A DNA stretch of 64,000 nt, taken from Alphaproteobacteria bacterium (GTDB lineage: Bacteria > Pseudomonadota > Alphaproteobacteria > Rhodobacterales > Rhodobacteraceae). How positions within the stretch are numbered: the stretch's first letter is position 1; each line of letters begins with the position of its first letter. Under the pieces are notes generated by a model. It saw only the letters and a program-made list of their open reading frames with translations. It was not told where the DNA came from and searched no databases. The DNA lies in contig JAUHZO010000006.1 of NCBI GenBank assembly GCA_030425925.1, forward strand, positions 174,227 through 238,226, given 5' to 3'. A program made the position numbers and the translations under genes. Positions 1-8,547 of this stretch are shown here, in pieces.

Positions 1-347
1 CGCGCCTTCAGGCGCTGGACGACGACACCCTGCGCGCGGCACGCTTCACCCTGTCCCCCGCCGTGCAGGTGCTGCGGTCTCCCTGGCCGGTGCTCGATGT
101 TTACCGCTACACCCTCACCCCCGGCAGCCCCAAGCCGCAGGCCACGGCACAGCACGTGCTGATCGCCCGGCCCGGGTTCGATCCCGAACCGCACCTGCTG
201 CCCCCGGGCGGAGCGGCGTTCGTCGCCGCCCTGATGGACGGCGCGCCCTTCGGCACCGCCCTGCAGGCCGCCGGTGAGACCTTCGACCTGCCCGCGACGC
301 TGGGCCTCTTGCTGCAAACCGGTGCTCTGACCGATCTGACCCACTGA
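1..347 (+). CDS. BufC/HvfC-like DUF2063 protein, 3' end only
   Basis: The reading frame is open from base 3 to the stop at 345-347 and has no start inside the window, so this is the C-terminal ~114 residues of a gene entering from the left. The end of the protein (FVAALMDGAPFGTAL, then DLPATLGLLLQTGAL) resembles the C-terminal half of the DUF2063 family (HvfC/BufC), the partner of the DUF692 multinuclear iron enzymes that make copper-binding bufferins or oxazolone-containing peptides. A DoxX-like gene follows after 13 bases, as in typical bufferin operons. The family call rests on this short piece plus the neighbour; the precursor and DUF692 genes would lie left of the window. Confidence 0.6.
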   Translation, partial: RLQALDDDTLRAARFTLSPAVQVLRSPWPVLDVYRYTLTPGSPKPQATAQHVLIARPGFDPEPHLLPPGGAAFVAALMDGAPFGTALQAAGETFDLPATLGLLLQTGALTDLTH

Positions 348-360
348 AAGGACCCGCCCA

Positions 361-933
361 ATGGACCGCCTCATCGCGCTGCACAACGCCGTTTTCCACC
401 AGGTCGAACGCCTGGGCAACGGGCTGTTGCCGCTGCTCAGCCGCTTTGTCTTTGCCGCCACGCTGCTGGTCTATTTCTGGAACGCCGGCCTGCAGAAGCT
501 GGGCGACGGCATTTTTGGCATCTTCAAGGTGACCGCCGGCGGCTTCGGCCAGATCTATCCCAAGCAGGCCGAGGCGGTGCTCTGGGATGTCAGCCAGATG
601 ACACTGGTGCAGAAGGTCGTCGTGCTGGCAGGCACCTGGGCCGAGTTCATCCTGCCCGCGCTGATCGTGCTGGGGCTGCTGACGCGGCTGGCCGCGCTGG
701 GGATGATCGGCTTTGTCGTGGTGCAGAGCCTGACAGACCTATACGGCCATGGCGGCATCCAGCACGCCGAAACGCTGGGCGCCTGGTTCGACAAGGTGCC
801 CGACAGCGCGATCCTCGATCAGCGCGCGTTCTGGGTGCTTTTGCTGGTGGTGCTGGTGGTCAAGGGGGCCGGGGCCCTGTCGCTCGACCGCCTGCTGCAG
901 CCCCAGGGGCTGGGGCGCACGGCCACGGCATAA
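361..933 (+). CDS. DoxX family membrane protein of a bufferin-type operon
   Basis: A 190-residue integral membrane protein with about four hydrophobic segments (around residues 21-47, 80-98, 100-120 and 155-175), the size and layout of DoxX/HvfX-like proteins. The ATG at 361 follows GAAAGGA. It lies 13 bases after the DUF2063-like gene and is evidently the last gene of that operon. In such clusters DoxX-like proteins accompany metal-stress peptides, and their molecular role is not settled. The fold and operon membership are fairly secure; function is inferred from context. Confidence 0.75.
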   Translation: MDRLIALHNAVFHQVERLGNGLLPLLSRFVFAATLLVYFWNAGLQKLGDGIFGIFKVTAGGFGQIYPKQAEAVLWDVSQMTLVQKVVVLAGTWAEFILPALIVLGLLTRLAALGMIGFVVVQSLTDLYGHGGIQHAETLGAWFDKVPDSAILDQRAFWVLLLVVLVVKGAGALSLDRLLQPQGLGRTATA

Positions 934-987
934 GACCCGGGTCCGGTCCTCGGACCGCGCTCGGACTTTGCCGACAGCACCCCCGCA

Positions 988-1049
988 GTCCCGGACCCGA
1001 TCCGGGACCTCCACCTTGCCACGGGAGGTCCCGGATCAAGTCCGGGACC
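988..1049. repeat. Two copies of a GTCCCGGA/TCCGGGAC palindromic repeat
   Basis: Two near-identical palindromes, at 988-1009 and 1027-1049, each have arms GTCCCGG and CCGGGAC around a short core (ACCCGAT and ATCAAGT). They lie in the 160-base gap between the convergent DoxX and oxidoreductase genes. They could act as a bidirectional terminator. The same type of palindrome is widespread between genes in alphaproteobacteria. Confidence 0.7.
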
Positions 1050-1092
1050 CCGCCTCAAACGGCCATCAGCGCCGCGCCGGAGCCCCACGTGG

Positions 1093-2250
1093 TTAGCGGA
1101 ACATCGGCGGGCGCGCGTCCACCCAGGCCCCCTCGGCCTTGCCGCTTTCCGCCACCGCAAAGACCGCCGCCATCGAGCGCAGCCCGTCCTCGGCCCGCGG
1201 AAAGAGATCGGCCGCCGGGTCCATGGCGCGCCCTTCCTTCCGGGCGCGGATCGCTTCGGCCAGATCGCTGTAGATATTGGCAAAGGCCAGCGGCATCCCC
1301 TCGGCATGGCCCACCGTCACCCGGCTGGTGCGGTCGGCCTCGGGCGACAGCCCGCCCTCGCCGCGTTCGATCACCTGCAGCCTTTCGCCCAGCGGCATCC
1401 AGTAAAGCTGGTTCGGCTGCTCCTGCGCCCAGCGCAACCCGCCCTTTTCGCCAAAGACGTGCAAGCTCAGCCCATGCTGACGGCCCAGAGCGATGGACGA
1501 GGTCCACAGCCGCCCGACCGTGCCGCCGTCAAAGCGCAGGTTGACCATCGCGTCGTCTTCCAGCTCGCGGCTTTCGATGCAGGACACCGTGTCGGCCGAC
1601 AGCCGTGTCACCTCCTGCCCGATCACGAAAGACGCCATGTGCAGCGCGTGGATGCCGCAATCGGCGAACTGCGCCGAGACACCCGCCTGCGCCGGATCAT
1701 AGCGCCAGCGCACGCGCGGATTGTCGGCATCCGCAGCATCGGCATGGTGGCCATGGGTGAACTCGGCCTTCACCAGCCGGATGCGGCCCAGATCGCCACG
1801 CGCCACCATCGCCTTCATGTGCCGCACGAGGCTGTAGCCGGAATAGCCGTAATTCACGGCACAGATCTGCCCGGTCTCCTGCGCGATGCGGACGATCTCT
1901 TCGCCCTCCTCGACGGTCATGGTCATGGGCTTCTCGCACAGCACGTGAAAGCCCGCCTGCAGAAAGCCGCGGGTGATCTCGAAATGGGTGGCGTTGGGCG
2001 TGGCCACCGTCACCAGGTCCACGCGGTCGTCGCGGGCGCTTTCGCCTTCCAGCATCTCGCGCCAGTCGCCATAGGCGCGGTCGGCCGCGACGCCGAGCGA
2101 TTGCGCATAGGCGCGCCCCGCCTCGGGGCGGTGATCCAGCGCGCCGGCAACAAAATCGAACGCCCCGTCCAGCCGCGCGCCCAGCCGGTGCGCCGGTCCG
2201 ATCTGGCTGCCTTCGCCGCCGCCGATAAGTCCCCAGTTGAGTCGTGCCAT
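1093..2250 (-). CDS. Gfo/Idh/MocA family oxidoreductase (first)
   Basis: A 385-residue NAD(P)-dependent sugar or inositol dehydrogenase-like protein. The N-terminal Rossmann segment reads LNWGLIGGGEGSQIGPAH, the family's CEKPMT motif is present, and the C-terminal Gfo/Idh domain follows. The start at 2250 (MARLNWG) is chosen because GGGAGGAC precedes it; upstream in-frame codons give a non-homologous extension. It ends a minus-strand run, 61 bases after a second Gfo/Idh gene. The substrate cannot be told from sequence; a carbohydrate or cyclitol is usual for the family. Confidence 0.85.
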   Translation of the reverse strand: MARLNWGLIGGGEGSQIGPAHRLGARLDGAFDFVAGALDHRPEAGRAYAQSLGVAADRAYGDWREMLEGESARDDRVDLVTVATPNATHFEITRGFLQAGFHVLCEKPMTMTVEEGEEIVRIAQETGQICAVNYGYSGYSLVRHMKAMVARGDLGRIRLVKAEFTHGHHADAADADNPRVRWRYDPAQAGVSAQFADCGIHALHMASFVIGQEVTRLSADTVSCIESRELEDDAMVNLRFDGGTVGRLWTSSIALGRQHGLSLHVFGEKGGLRWAQEQPNQLYWMPLGERLQVIERGEGGLSPEADRTSRVTVGHAEGMPLAFANIYSDLAEAIRARKEGRAMDPAADLFPRAEDGLRSMAAVFAVAESGKAEGAWVDARPPMFR

Positions 2251-2311
2251 GGCGTCCTCCCTGCCCTTGTCGCGCGGTGGCTTGCGCCGCCCTGCCCGTC
2301 CGGTCAAGCCC

Positions 2312-3412
2312 TCAGAACGCGTCGGGCCGGGCCCAGCCGCGCGACGCCGCGGCGGCGCGGGCAGCGGCGATCACGCGATGCACCTCCAGCCCGTCGGCAA
2401 ATGTCGGCCAGACCGGCTGGCCGGCCTCGATCGCGGTCAGGAAATCCTTGGCCTCGATCACGATCTGGTCGTGAAAGCCGGTGCCATGCCCCGGCCCCAT
2501 GCAAAAGGCTTCGTAATCCGGATGCGCCGGGCCAGTCAGGATCTTGCGAAAGCCTGCAAGGCCGGCATCGCCGTCTTCCTGGTAAAGCCAGAGCGCGTTC
2601 TGATCCTCCTGGTCGAAGCGGATCATCCCGGTTTCGCCCGTGATTTCGTAAGCATAGCCCATCTTCCGCCCCGATGCGACGCGGCTGGCAAACAGCGTGC
2701 CCAGTGCCCCGCTCTCGAACCGTAGGGTCAGCTGCACCTGGTCGTCGTTTTCGACCCGCACGCCGCCCCGCTCGGGAAAGACCGTCTCGATGACCGCGCT
2801 CAGCTCCGCAATCGGCCCCATCAGCGCCAGCGCGGCATTGATCGGATGCGGGGCCAGATCGCCCAGACACCCGTTCGCAGCCCCGCGCGAGCGCCAGGGC
2901 GGCAGGATCGAGGTCAGGTGGAAATCCTCGGTATGCTCGATCCGCGCGTGATGCACGCGGCCAATGGCGCCCCCGGCGATCAGCCTGCGGGCAAACTGGG
3001 ATGCGGGCGTGCGGATATAGTTGTAGGCCACCATGTTGGCCACGCCCGCCCGTTCCGCCGCCGTCACCATGGCACGCGCGTCGTCGGCGGAAGTGCCCAT
3101 GGGTTTCTCGCACAGCACCGGCTTGCCCAGCGCCAGCGCCGCCTCGGCGATCTCGCGATGCACGCCCTGCGGTGCTGCGATCACCACCGCCTCGACCTCC
3201 GGATCGGCCACAAGCGCCTGCCAGTCCGCCGCGGCCCGCCGGACCCCGAAGGCCGCCGCATGGCGCGCCCCGCTCTCGGGCGAGGATCCGCAGATCGCCA
3301 CCAGCCGCGGCTTCAGCGCGGTCTCGAACAGCGTCCCCACGGCAGCAAATGCGGCGGCATGGGACTTGCCCATGTAGCCGCCGCCCACGATTCCGATCCC
3401 GATCTCCGCCAT
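2312..3412 (-). CDS. Gfo/Idh/MocA family oxidoreductase (second)
   Basis: A 366-residue Gfo/Idh/MocA enzyme. It starts MAEIGIGIVGGGYMGKSHA, a glycine-rich NAD(P)-binding loop, with the conserved EKP motif (LCEKPMGT) and a C-terminal substrate domain. Its start lies 6 bases after the BKACE gene's stop, so the two are translationally close. Pairs of Gfo/Idh enzymes often perform oxidation and reduction on one substrate, for example epimerisation through a keto intermediate. That pairing is inference; the family call is firm. Confidence 0.87.
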   Translation of the reverse strand: MAEIGIGIVGGGYMGKSHAAAFAAVGTLFETALKPRLVAICGSSPESGARHAAAFGVRRAAADWQALVADPEVEAVVIAAPQGVHREIAEAALALGKPVLCEKPMGTSADDARAMVTAAERAGVANMVAYNYIRTPASQFARRLIAGGAIGRVHHARIEHTEDFHLTSILPPWRSRGAANGCLGDLAPHPINAALALMGPIAELSAVIETVFPERGGVRVENDDQVQLTLRFESGALGTLFASRVASGRKMGYAYEITGETGMIRFDQEDQNALWLYQEDGDAGLAGFRKILTGPAHPDYEAFCMGPGHGTGFHDQIVIEAKDFLTAIEAGQPVWPTFADGLEVHRVIAAARAAAASRGWARPDAF

Positions 3413-3418
3413 GCCGTC

Positions 3419-4330
3419 TCAGCGCGGTGCGCGCTTCACCAGCCCCAGCCGGTCGCGCACCTCGGCCGGCGTCATCACCCGCGCCCCCATGCGCTCGACG
3501 ATGCCCACCGCGCGCTCCACCAGTTGCGCATTGGTGGCCAGCACCCCCTTGTCGAGCCAGAGATTGTCCTCCAGCCCGACCCGCACATGCCCGCCCGCCA
3601 GCACGGCGGCAGCGGCATAGGCCATCTGGTGGCGGCCCAGCGAAAACGCGCTGAAGGTCCAGTCCTCGGGCACATTGTTCACCATGGCCATGAAGGTGTT
3701 CAGATCGTCCGGCGCGCCCCATGGCACCCCCATGCACAGCTGCACCAGAGCGGGTGCGTCCAGCACACCTTCCTCCACCAACGCCTTGGCAAACCACAGA
3801 TGACCGGTGTCAAACGCCTCGATCTCCGGCTTCACCCCAAGCTCCGTCATCATCGCCCCCATCGCGCGCAACATGCCCGGCGTGTTGGTCATGACGTAAT
3901 CGGCCTCGGCAAAGTTCATCGTGCCGCAATCCAGCGTGCAGATCTCGGGCAGGCAGTCCGCGACATGCGCCACGCGCTCTTGTGCACCGATCATGTCGGT
4001 GGCATCCGCGTTCAGCGGCAAGGGCGCATGGGTCGGCCCGAACACCATGTCGCCCCCCATGCCCGCCGTCAGGTTCAGCACCACGTCCACCTCGGCGTCG
4101 CGGATCCGCTCGGTCACCTCGCGATACAGCTCCAGCCGCCGCGACGGCACACCGGTCTCGGGATCGCGCACATGGCAATGCACGATGGCCGCGCCCGCCC
4201 GGGCCGCGTCAATCGCGCTGGCGGCAATCTCTGCAGGGCTGCGCGGCACATGGCGCGAACGCTCCTGCGTGCTCCCCGATCCGGTTACGGCACAGGTGAT
4301 GAACACCTCTCGGCTCATGGTCAACGGCAT
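3419..4330 (-). CDS. BKACE family beta-keto acid cleavage enzyme (DUF849)
   Basis: A 303-residue TIM-barrel enzyme of the DUF849/BKACE family, which cleaves a beta-keto acid with acetyl-CoA to give acetoacetate and a new CoA ester. The zinc motif HCHVRDP (His51, His53) matches 3-keto-5-aminohexanoate cleavage enzyme, and a Glu in RVGLEDN near the C-terminus fits the third ligand. The start at 4330 (MPLTMSREVF) follows AAGGAGACCGAG; the longer reading begins in intergenic repeat. Dehydrocarnitine is one BKACE substrate, notable because a CaiD-like gene lies just upstream. The actual substrate is unproven. Confidence 0.88.
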   Translation of the reverse strand: MPLTMSREVFITCAVTGSGSTQERSRHVPRSPAEIAASAIDAARAGAAIVHCHVRDPETGVPSRRLELYREVTERIRDAEVDVVLNLTAGMGGDMVFGPTHAPLPLNADATDMIGAQERVAHVADCLPEICTLDCGTMNFAEADYVMTNTPGMLRAMGAMMTELGVKPEIEAFDTGHLWFAKALVEEGVLDAPALVQLCMGVPWGAPDDLNTFMAMVNNVPEDWTFSAFSLGRHQMAYAAAAVLAGGHVRVGLEDNLWLDKGVLATNAQLVERAVGIVERMGARVMTPAEVRDRLGLVKRAPR

Positions 4331-4371
4331 CTCGGTCTCCTTCCGTGGCGGTCCGGAACACCGCCCTGTTG

Positions 4372-4396
4372 CTTCTTCTTGGTCCAAATACCCCGG
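4372..4396 (+). repeat. Dispersed intergenic repeat, copy 1 (CTTCTTCTTGG...AAATACCCCGG)
   Basis: This copy reads CTTCTTCTTGG, TCC, AAATACCCCGG in the 162-base gap between the CaiD-like and BKACE genes. Related copies lie near 26678 and, inverted, near 33168, also in gaps inside operons. The rest of this gap (4397-4492) is GC-rich with no gene. Confidence 0.6.
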
Positions 4397-4492
4397 TCCG
4401 ACTGAGCCGCCCGCACGGCGCCGGGCCAGCGCGCCGCGGGACGGCGGGCGGGGCGATATCGGCGCATCGCGCCGAGGACCGCCGTCCCGCCG

Positions 4493-5275
4493 TCACCGCC
4501 CCGTCCAGACCGGATCGCGCTTCTGGGCAAAGGCCCGCGCGCCTTCCTTCTGATCCTCCGACCGGTACAGCGTCTCCACGGTGGCAAACTGGCTGCGGGT
4601 GATGCGGTTCAGCGCATCCTGGAACTTCATGTCCTCCGCCTCGCGCACGATCTCCTTGATCGCGGCAAAGACCAGCGGCGGCCCCGCCGCCAGCTCGTCC
4701 GCCAGCGCCCGCGCCGCCTCCATCAACCCGTCCGCAGGCAGGATGCGGTTCACCAGGCCCCAGCGCTGCGCCTCGGCGGCGTCGAACCAGCGCCCGGTCA
4801 GCAGCATCTCCATCGCCACGTGATAGGGGATCCGCTTGGGCAGCTTGATCGAGGCCGCATCCGCCACCGTGCCCGACCGGATCTCGGGCAGGGCAAAGCT
4901 CGCATGCTCGGCGGCCAGGATGATGTCGCCCGACAAGGCCAGCTCGAGCCCGCCGCCGCAACAGATGCCGTTGACCGCCATGATCACCGGCTTGTTCAGC
5001 CCGCGCAGTTCCTGCAGCCCGCCAAAGCCGCCGACACCGTAATCGCCATCCACCGCGTCCCCCTCGGCGGCGGCCTTCAGATCCCAGCCGGGGCAAAAGA
5101 ACTTCTCGCCGGCCGCCGTCACGATCGCCACGCGCAGATCCGGATCGTCGCGAAATCCGGTGAACACATCCCCCATCAGCCGCGAGGTGGCCAGGTCGAT
5201 GGCATTGGCCTTGGGCCGGTCCAGCGTCACCTCCAGCACATGGCCCCGCCGCTCTGTCCGGATCGGTCCGGTCAT
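4493..5275 (-). CDS. CaiD-like enoyl-CoA hydratase/crotonase
   Basis: A 260-residue crotonase-fold protein very like E. coli carnitinyl-CoA dehydratase CaiD: TLDRPKANAID, GEKFF..GWDLKAAAEG, and both catalytic glutamates in the same numbering (Glu111 in GGGLELAL, Glu131 in FALPE). The end FAQKRDPVWTGR also matches. One difference is the helix after Glu131, which reads GTVADAAS where CaiD has GIVPDSGG. The start ATG at 5275 overlaps the stop of the upstream acyl-CoA synthetase (ATGA), so the two are probably translationally coupled. Hydration or dehydration of an activated acid is likely; carnitine itself is not proved. Confidence 0.87.
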   Translation of the reverse strand: MTGPIRTERRGHVLEVTLDRPKANAIDLATSRLMGDVFTGFRDDPDLRVAIVTAAGEKFFCPGWDLKAAAEGDAVDGDYGVGGFGGLQELRGLNKPVIMAVNGICCGGGLELALSGDIILAAEHASFALPEIRSGTVADAASIKLPKRIPYHVAMEMLLTGRWFDAAEAQRWGLVNRILPADGLMEAARALADELAAGPPLVFAAIKEIVREAEDMKFQDALNRITRSQFATVETLYRSEDQKEGARAFAQKRDPVWTGR

Positions 5276-7299
5276 GGTCTCTCTCCCATCCGTATCAGGG
5301 CATCCACCGCCACGGCGCTCTGCGGCGTGGCGATCAAGGGGTTGATCTCCACCTCGGCCACGCCCCCGCGATGTGCCTCCACATAGGCTTGCACGGCCAG
5401 CACCGCGCGCGCAATGGCCCCGCGGTCCGCGCCGGGCGCGCCGCGATACCCGTTCAGAAGCGGCGCAATGCGCAACCGGTCCAGCAAGTCCTCCACCTCT
5501 GCGTCCGTCACCGGCAACAGCGCCGAGACCGTGTCGCGCAGGATCTCGGTCTGCACCCCTCCGGCGCCCACCGTCAGCACGTAGCCATGGGCCGGATCGC
5601 AGACCACACCGATCAACAGCTCGGCCACGGCGCCGACGATTCGCGCCTCGACCAGCCAGCTGTCGCCCGACATGGCAAGGCAAGCCTGCAACGCCGCCTC
5701 GTCCCCCGGCGTGACAAAGACCACGCCGCCCGCCTCCGACTTGTGGGCAAGCCCTTCCGCCTTGACGACCAGCGGCCCGCCCGCCTGCATCAGGACCGCC
5801 TGCAACGCCTCCCGCGTCTGCACCCGTTCCGACCGCGGCACAGGCAATCCGCAGGCGGCCAGCGCCGCCTTGCTGTCGGCCTCTCGCAGGACATCCGCCT
5901 GCGCGGGCGGCTCCGGCAGCCAGACGGGCCCTGCCCCGCGGCCGCCCGGCACCGAGGCCGCCAGCGCCGCCAGGGCCTCGTCGCAGCCCAAAAGAGGGAT
6001 CAGCCCGCGGGCGATGACATCGGTGCTGACCTCTTCCGACATGCCTTCCGGCAGGCTGGCGATCAGGGCCAGCGGCTTGCCGCTCCGGGCCCGTGCGCTC
6101 TGCGCCGCCTCCAGCACGCAGGCCCAGGCCGCGTCCGAACAGCGATCCGTGCGCGGGAAATCCACCACCACCCCGGTCAGGGGCGCGGCCCCCTCGGCCA
6201 GCGCGCCGAAGACCTCGGCCATCTTCGCCACATCGCCCCAGATATAGGTGTGGTAATCCAGCGGATTGGCCAGGGCGACCCGGGGCCCCAGCGCCGCCGC
6301 GAGACGCGCCTGCAAGGGCGCGGCGAGCGGCGGGAAGGACACGCCGCGGCGCAACCCGGTATCGGCCATCAGGCTGGCCTCGCCACCCGAACAGGACGCG
6401 CAGTTCAGCGCCGCCTCCGGCAGCGGCCCGGCAAAATGCAACAGCTTCAGTGTCTCCAGCAGAACCGGCAGGCTGTCCACCCGTGCGATCCCCAGCCGCG
6501 CCAGCAAGGCCCCCGCACCGGCATCGCCGCCCGCCAGTGACGCGGTGTGCGACACCGTCGCCGCCTGCGCCTCGGCCGAGGCCCCCACCTTCAGCGCCAC
6601 CACCGGCTTGCCCAGCGCCTGCGCCCTCTGGGCCAGCGCCTCCCAGCCGCGCAGATCGGAAAACCCCTCGACATGCAGGCCCAGCGCCGTGACCCGCGGG
6701 TCTTCCAGCAGCGCCGCGCCCAGCGCGGCCTGCGTCACCACCGCCTGGTTTCCTGCCGTCACCACATAGGCCAGCGGCAGCCCGCGGCGCTGCATGGTCA
6801 GGTTGATCGCGATGTTGGAGCTTTGTGTGATCAGCGCCACGCCGCGCTCCACCGGCACACAGCCATGCTGGTCGGGCCAGAGCGCCGCGCCGTCCAGCGC
6901 GTTGATGAACCCGTAGCAATTCGGCCCCAGGATCGGCATCCCGCCTGCCGCCGCGATGAGCTGCGCCTGCAGGTCCGCCCCGTCGCCGGTTTCCGCCTGC
7001 GCCTCGCGAAAGCCGCTGGCAAAGCAGACCGCACCGCCAGCGCCCATGGCCGACAGCGCCGCCACGATCTCCACACTCGCCGCCCGGTTGACGCCCACAA
7101 AGACCGCGTCCGGCGCGCTCGGCAAGGCCGCGACCGAGGCCACGCACTCCAGCCCGCCGATCTGCGCGCGCGTCGGATGCACCGGCCAGACCGGCCCGGC
7201 AAACCCGATCTTTGCGCATTCCGCAATCAGGTTCTCGCACCACACCCCGCCGCCCACCACGGCGATGCTGCGGGGGCGCAAAAGGCGCGACAGGTCCAT
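5272..7299 (-). CDS. ADP-forming acyl-CoA synthetase (acetate-CoA ligase family)
   Basis: A 675-residue fused alpha-beta NDP-forming acyl-CoA synthetase. The N-terminal CoA-binding domain starts IAVVGGG. The ligase domains contain His251 in VSHTASLAG, the position of the phospho-histidine. The C-terminal ATP-grasp domain has VVKAEGLAHKSEAGGV. It makes an acyl-CoA from an acid, CoA and ATP. It lies between the acyl-CoA dehydrogenase gene (3 bases upstream) and the CaiD-like gene (4-base overlap) and probably supplies the CoA ester for both. Confidence 0.88.
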   Translation of the reverse strand: MDLSRLLRPRSIAVVGGGVWCENLIAECAKIGFAGPVWPVHPTRAQIGGLECVASVAALPSAPDAVFVGVNRAASVEIVAALSAMGAGGAVCFASGFREAQAETGDGADLQAQLIAAAGGMPILGPNCYGFINALDGAALWPDQHGCVPVERGVALITQSSNIAINLTMQRRGLPLAYVVTAGNQAVVTQAALGAALLEDPRVTALGLHVEGFSDLRGWEALAQRAQALGKPVVALKVGASAEAQAATVSHTASLAGGDAGAGALLARLGIARVDSLPVLLETLKLLHFAGPLPEAALNCASCSGGEASLMADTGLRRGVSFPPLAAPLQARLAAALGPRVALANPLDYHTYIWGDVAKMAEVFGALAEGAAPLTGVVVDFPRTDRCSDAAWACVLEAAQSARARSGKPLALIASLPEGMSEEVSTDVIARGLIPLLGCDEALAALAASVPGGRGAGPVWLPEPPAQADVLREADSKAALAACGLPVPRSERVQTREALQAVLMQAGGPLVVKAEGLAHKSEAGGVVFVTPGDEAALQACLAMSGDSWLVEARIVGAVAELLIGVVCDPAHGYVLTVGAGGVQTEILRDTVSALLPVTDAEVEDLLDRLRIAPLLNGYRGAPGADRGAIARAVLAVQAYVEAHRGGVAEVEINPLIATPQSAVAVDALIRMGERP

Positions 7300-7302
7300 G
7301 TC

Positions 7303-8463
7303 TCAGGCCCCCAATGGCCGGAACAGGTCGCGGCTGATGATGTGGCGCTGGATTTCCGAGGTGCCGTCCCAGATCCGCTCCACCCGCGCATCGCGCCAGA
7401 AGCGTTCGATCGGGAAGTCGTCCATCAGCCCCATGCCGCCAAAGATCTGCAGGGTGGTGTCCGTCACCCGCGCCAGCATTTCAGAGGCATAAAGCTTGGC
7501 CGACGCGATCTCGCGGTTCGCGGGCAGGCCTTGGTCCAGCCGCCACGCGGCGGCGAGGGTCAGCCAGTCGGCGGCGTCGATTTCCGTCACCATGTCGGCG
7601 ACCTGGAACGACACACCCTGAAACTTCGCGATCTGCTGGCCGAACTGGCGGCGCTGCGCGGCATAGTCCAGCGCATAGTCGAAACAGCGCCGCGCCCGGC
7701 CCACACTGAAGGCCGCCACCGTCAGGCGGGTGGCATACAGCCAGGTGTTCATGACCTCGAACCCGCCATCCACCGCGCCCAGCACCTGCGCGTCCGGCAG
7801 GCGGCAATCGGTGAATTCCAGAATGCAGTTCTTGTAGCCCCGGTGGCTGACAGACCTGTAGCCATCGCGCACGACAAAGCCCGGGTGGCCACGGTCCACA
7901 AGGAAACAGGTGATCCGTTTCTTCGGCCCTTTCGGCGTTTCGTCCACGCCGGTGGCGATGAAGACGATGAAGAAATCCGCGTGATCCGCGCCCGAGATGA
8001 AATGCTTGGTGCCGTCTACCACCCAGTCGCCACCCTCGCGCACGGCGGTGCATTTCATGCCCCGCACGTCCGAGCCTGCCTCCGGTTCGGTCATGGCCAG
8101 CGCGTCCATCCGTTCGCCGCGCACGGCGGGCAGCAGGTAGCGCTCGCGCTGGTCGCCCTCGCAGGCCATCAGGATGTTCTGCGGGCGGCCAAAGAAATGC
8201 GTCAGCGCCATGGAACCGCGGCCAAGTTCACGCTCGACCAGCGTGAAGTCCAGATGGCTCAGCCCGGCGCCGCCCACCTCTTCGGGGAAGTTGCAGGCGT
8301 AAAAGCCCATCTCAAGTACCTTGCGCTTGATCTCTTCTCCCAGCCCTTCGGGCACCTCGCCGGTGCGCTCCACCTCGGCCTCGTGCGGGTAGATCTCGTT
8401 TTCCACGAAACTGCGGACGGTGGAGACGATCATCTCCTGCTCTTCGCTCAGACCGAACTGCAT
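7303..8463 (-). CDS. Acyl-CoA dehydrogenase family protein with Asp at the catalytic Glu position
   Basis: A 386-residue FAD-dependent acyl-CoA dehydrogenase fold with the usual motifs (MTEPEAGSDV, RRQFGQQIAKFQ, LQIFGGMG). The start at 8463 (MQFGLSEEQE) follows GGGAGGTTAGG. The residue where medium-chain enzymes carry the catalytic Glu is Asp366 (RIWDGTSEIQ). The alternative site used by isovaleryl-CoA dehydrogenase also lacks a Glu (YATRLTVA). It may therefore act atypically, like CaiA, which works as a reductase. It forms one unit with the ADP-forming synthetase and CaiD-like genes. Confidence 0.88.
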   Translation of the reverse strand: MQFGLSEEQEMIVSTVRSFVENEIYPHEAEVERTGEVPEGLGEEIKRKVLEMGFYACNFPEEVGGAGLSHLDFTLVERELGRGSMALTHFFGRPQNILMACEGDQRERYLLPAVRGERMDALAMTEPEAGSDVRGMKCTAVREGGDWVVDGTKHFISGADHADFFIVFIATGVDETPKGPKKRITCFLVDRGHPGFVVRDGYRSVSHRGYKNCILEFTDCRLPDAQVLGAVDGGFEVMNTWLYATRLTVAAFSVGRARRCFDYALDYAAQRRQFGQQIAKFQGVSFQVADMVTEIDAADWLTLAAAWRLDQGLPANREIASAKLYASEMLARVTDTTLQIFGGMGLMDDFPIERFWRDARVERIWDGTSEIQRHIISRDLFRPLGA

Positions 8464-8547
8464 CCTAACCTCCCTTTGCCGCTGCAAGGGACCCGAGCCG
8501 CGCGGACGCCGCAAGCCCAAAAGCGAAGCCCGGTGTCGCGCTTGGGC

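Noticed and set aside
2304..3797. 497-residue minus-strand open frame
   Set aside because: It crosses two well-supported genes in the wrong frame and has no recognisable motif.
5276..7243. In-frame upstream extension of the CaiD-like gene
   Set aside because: It is a GC-rich shadow of the acyl-CoA synthetase gene on the same strand in another frame; CaiD homology begins exactly at 5275.
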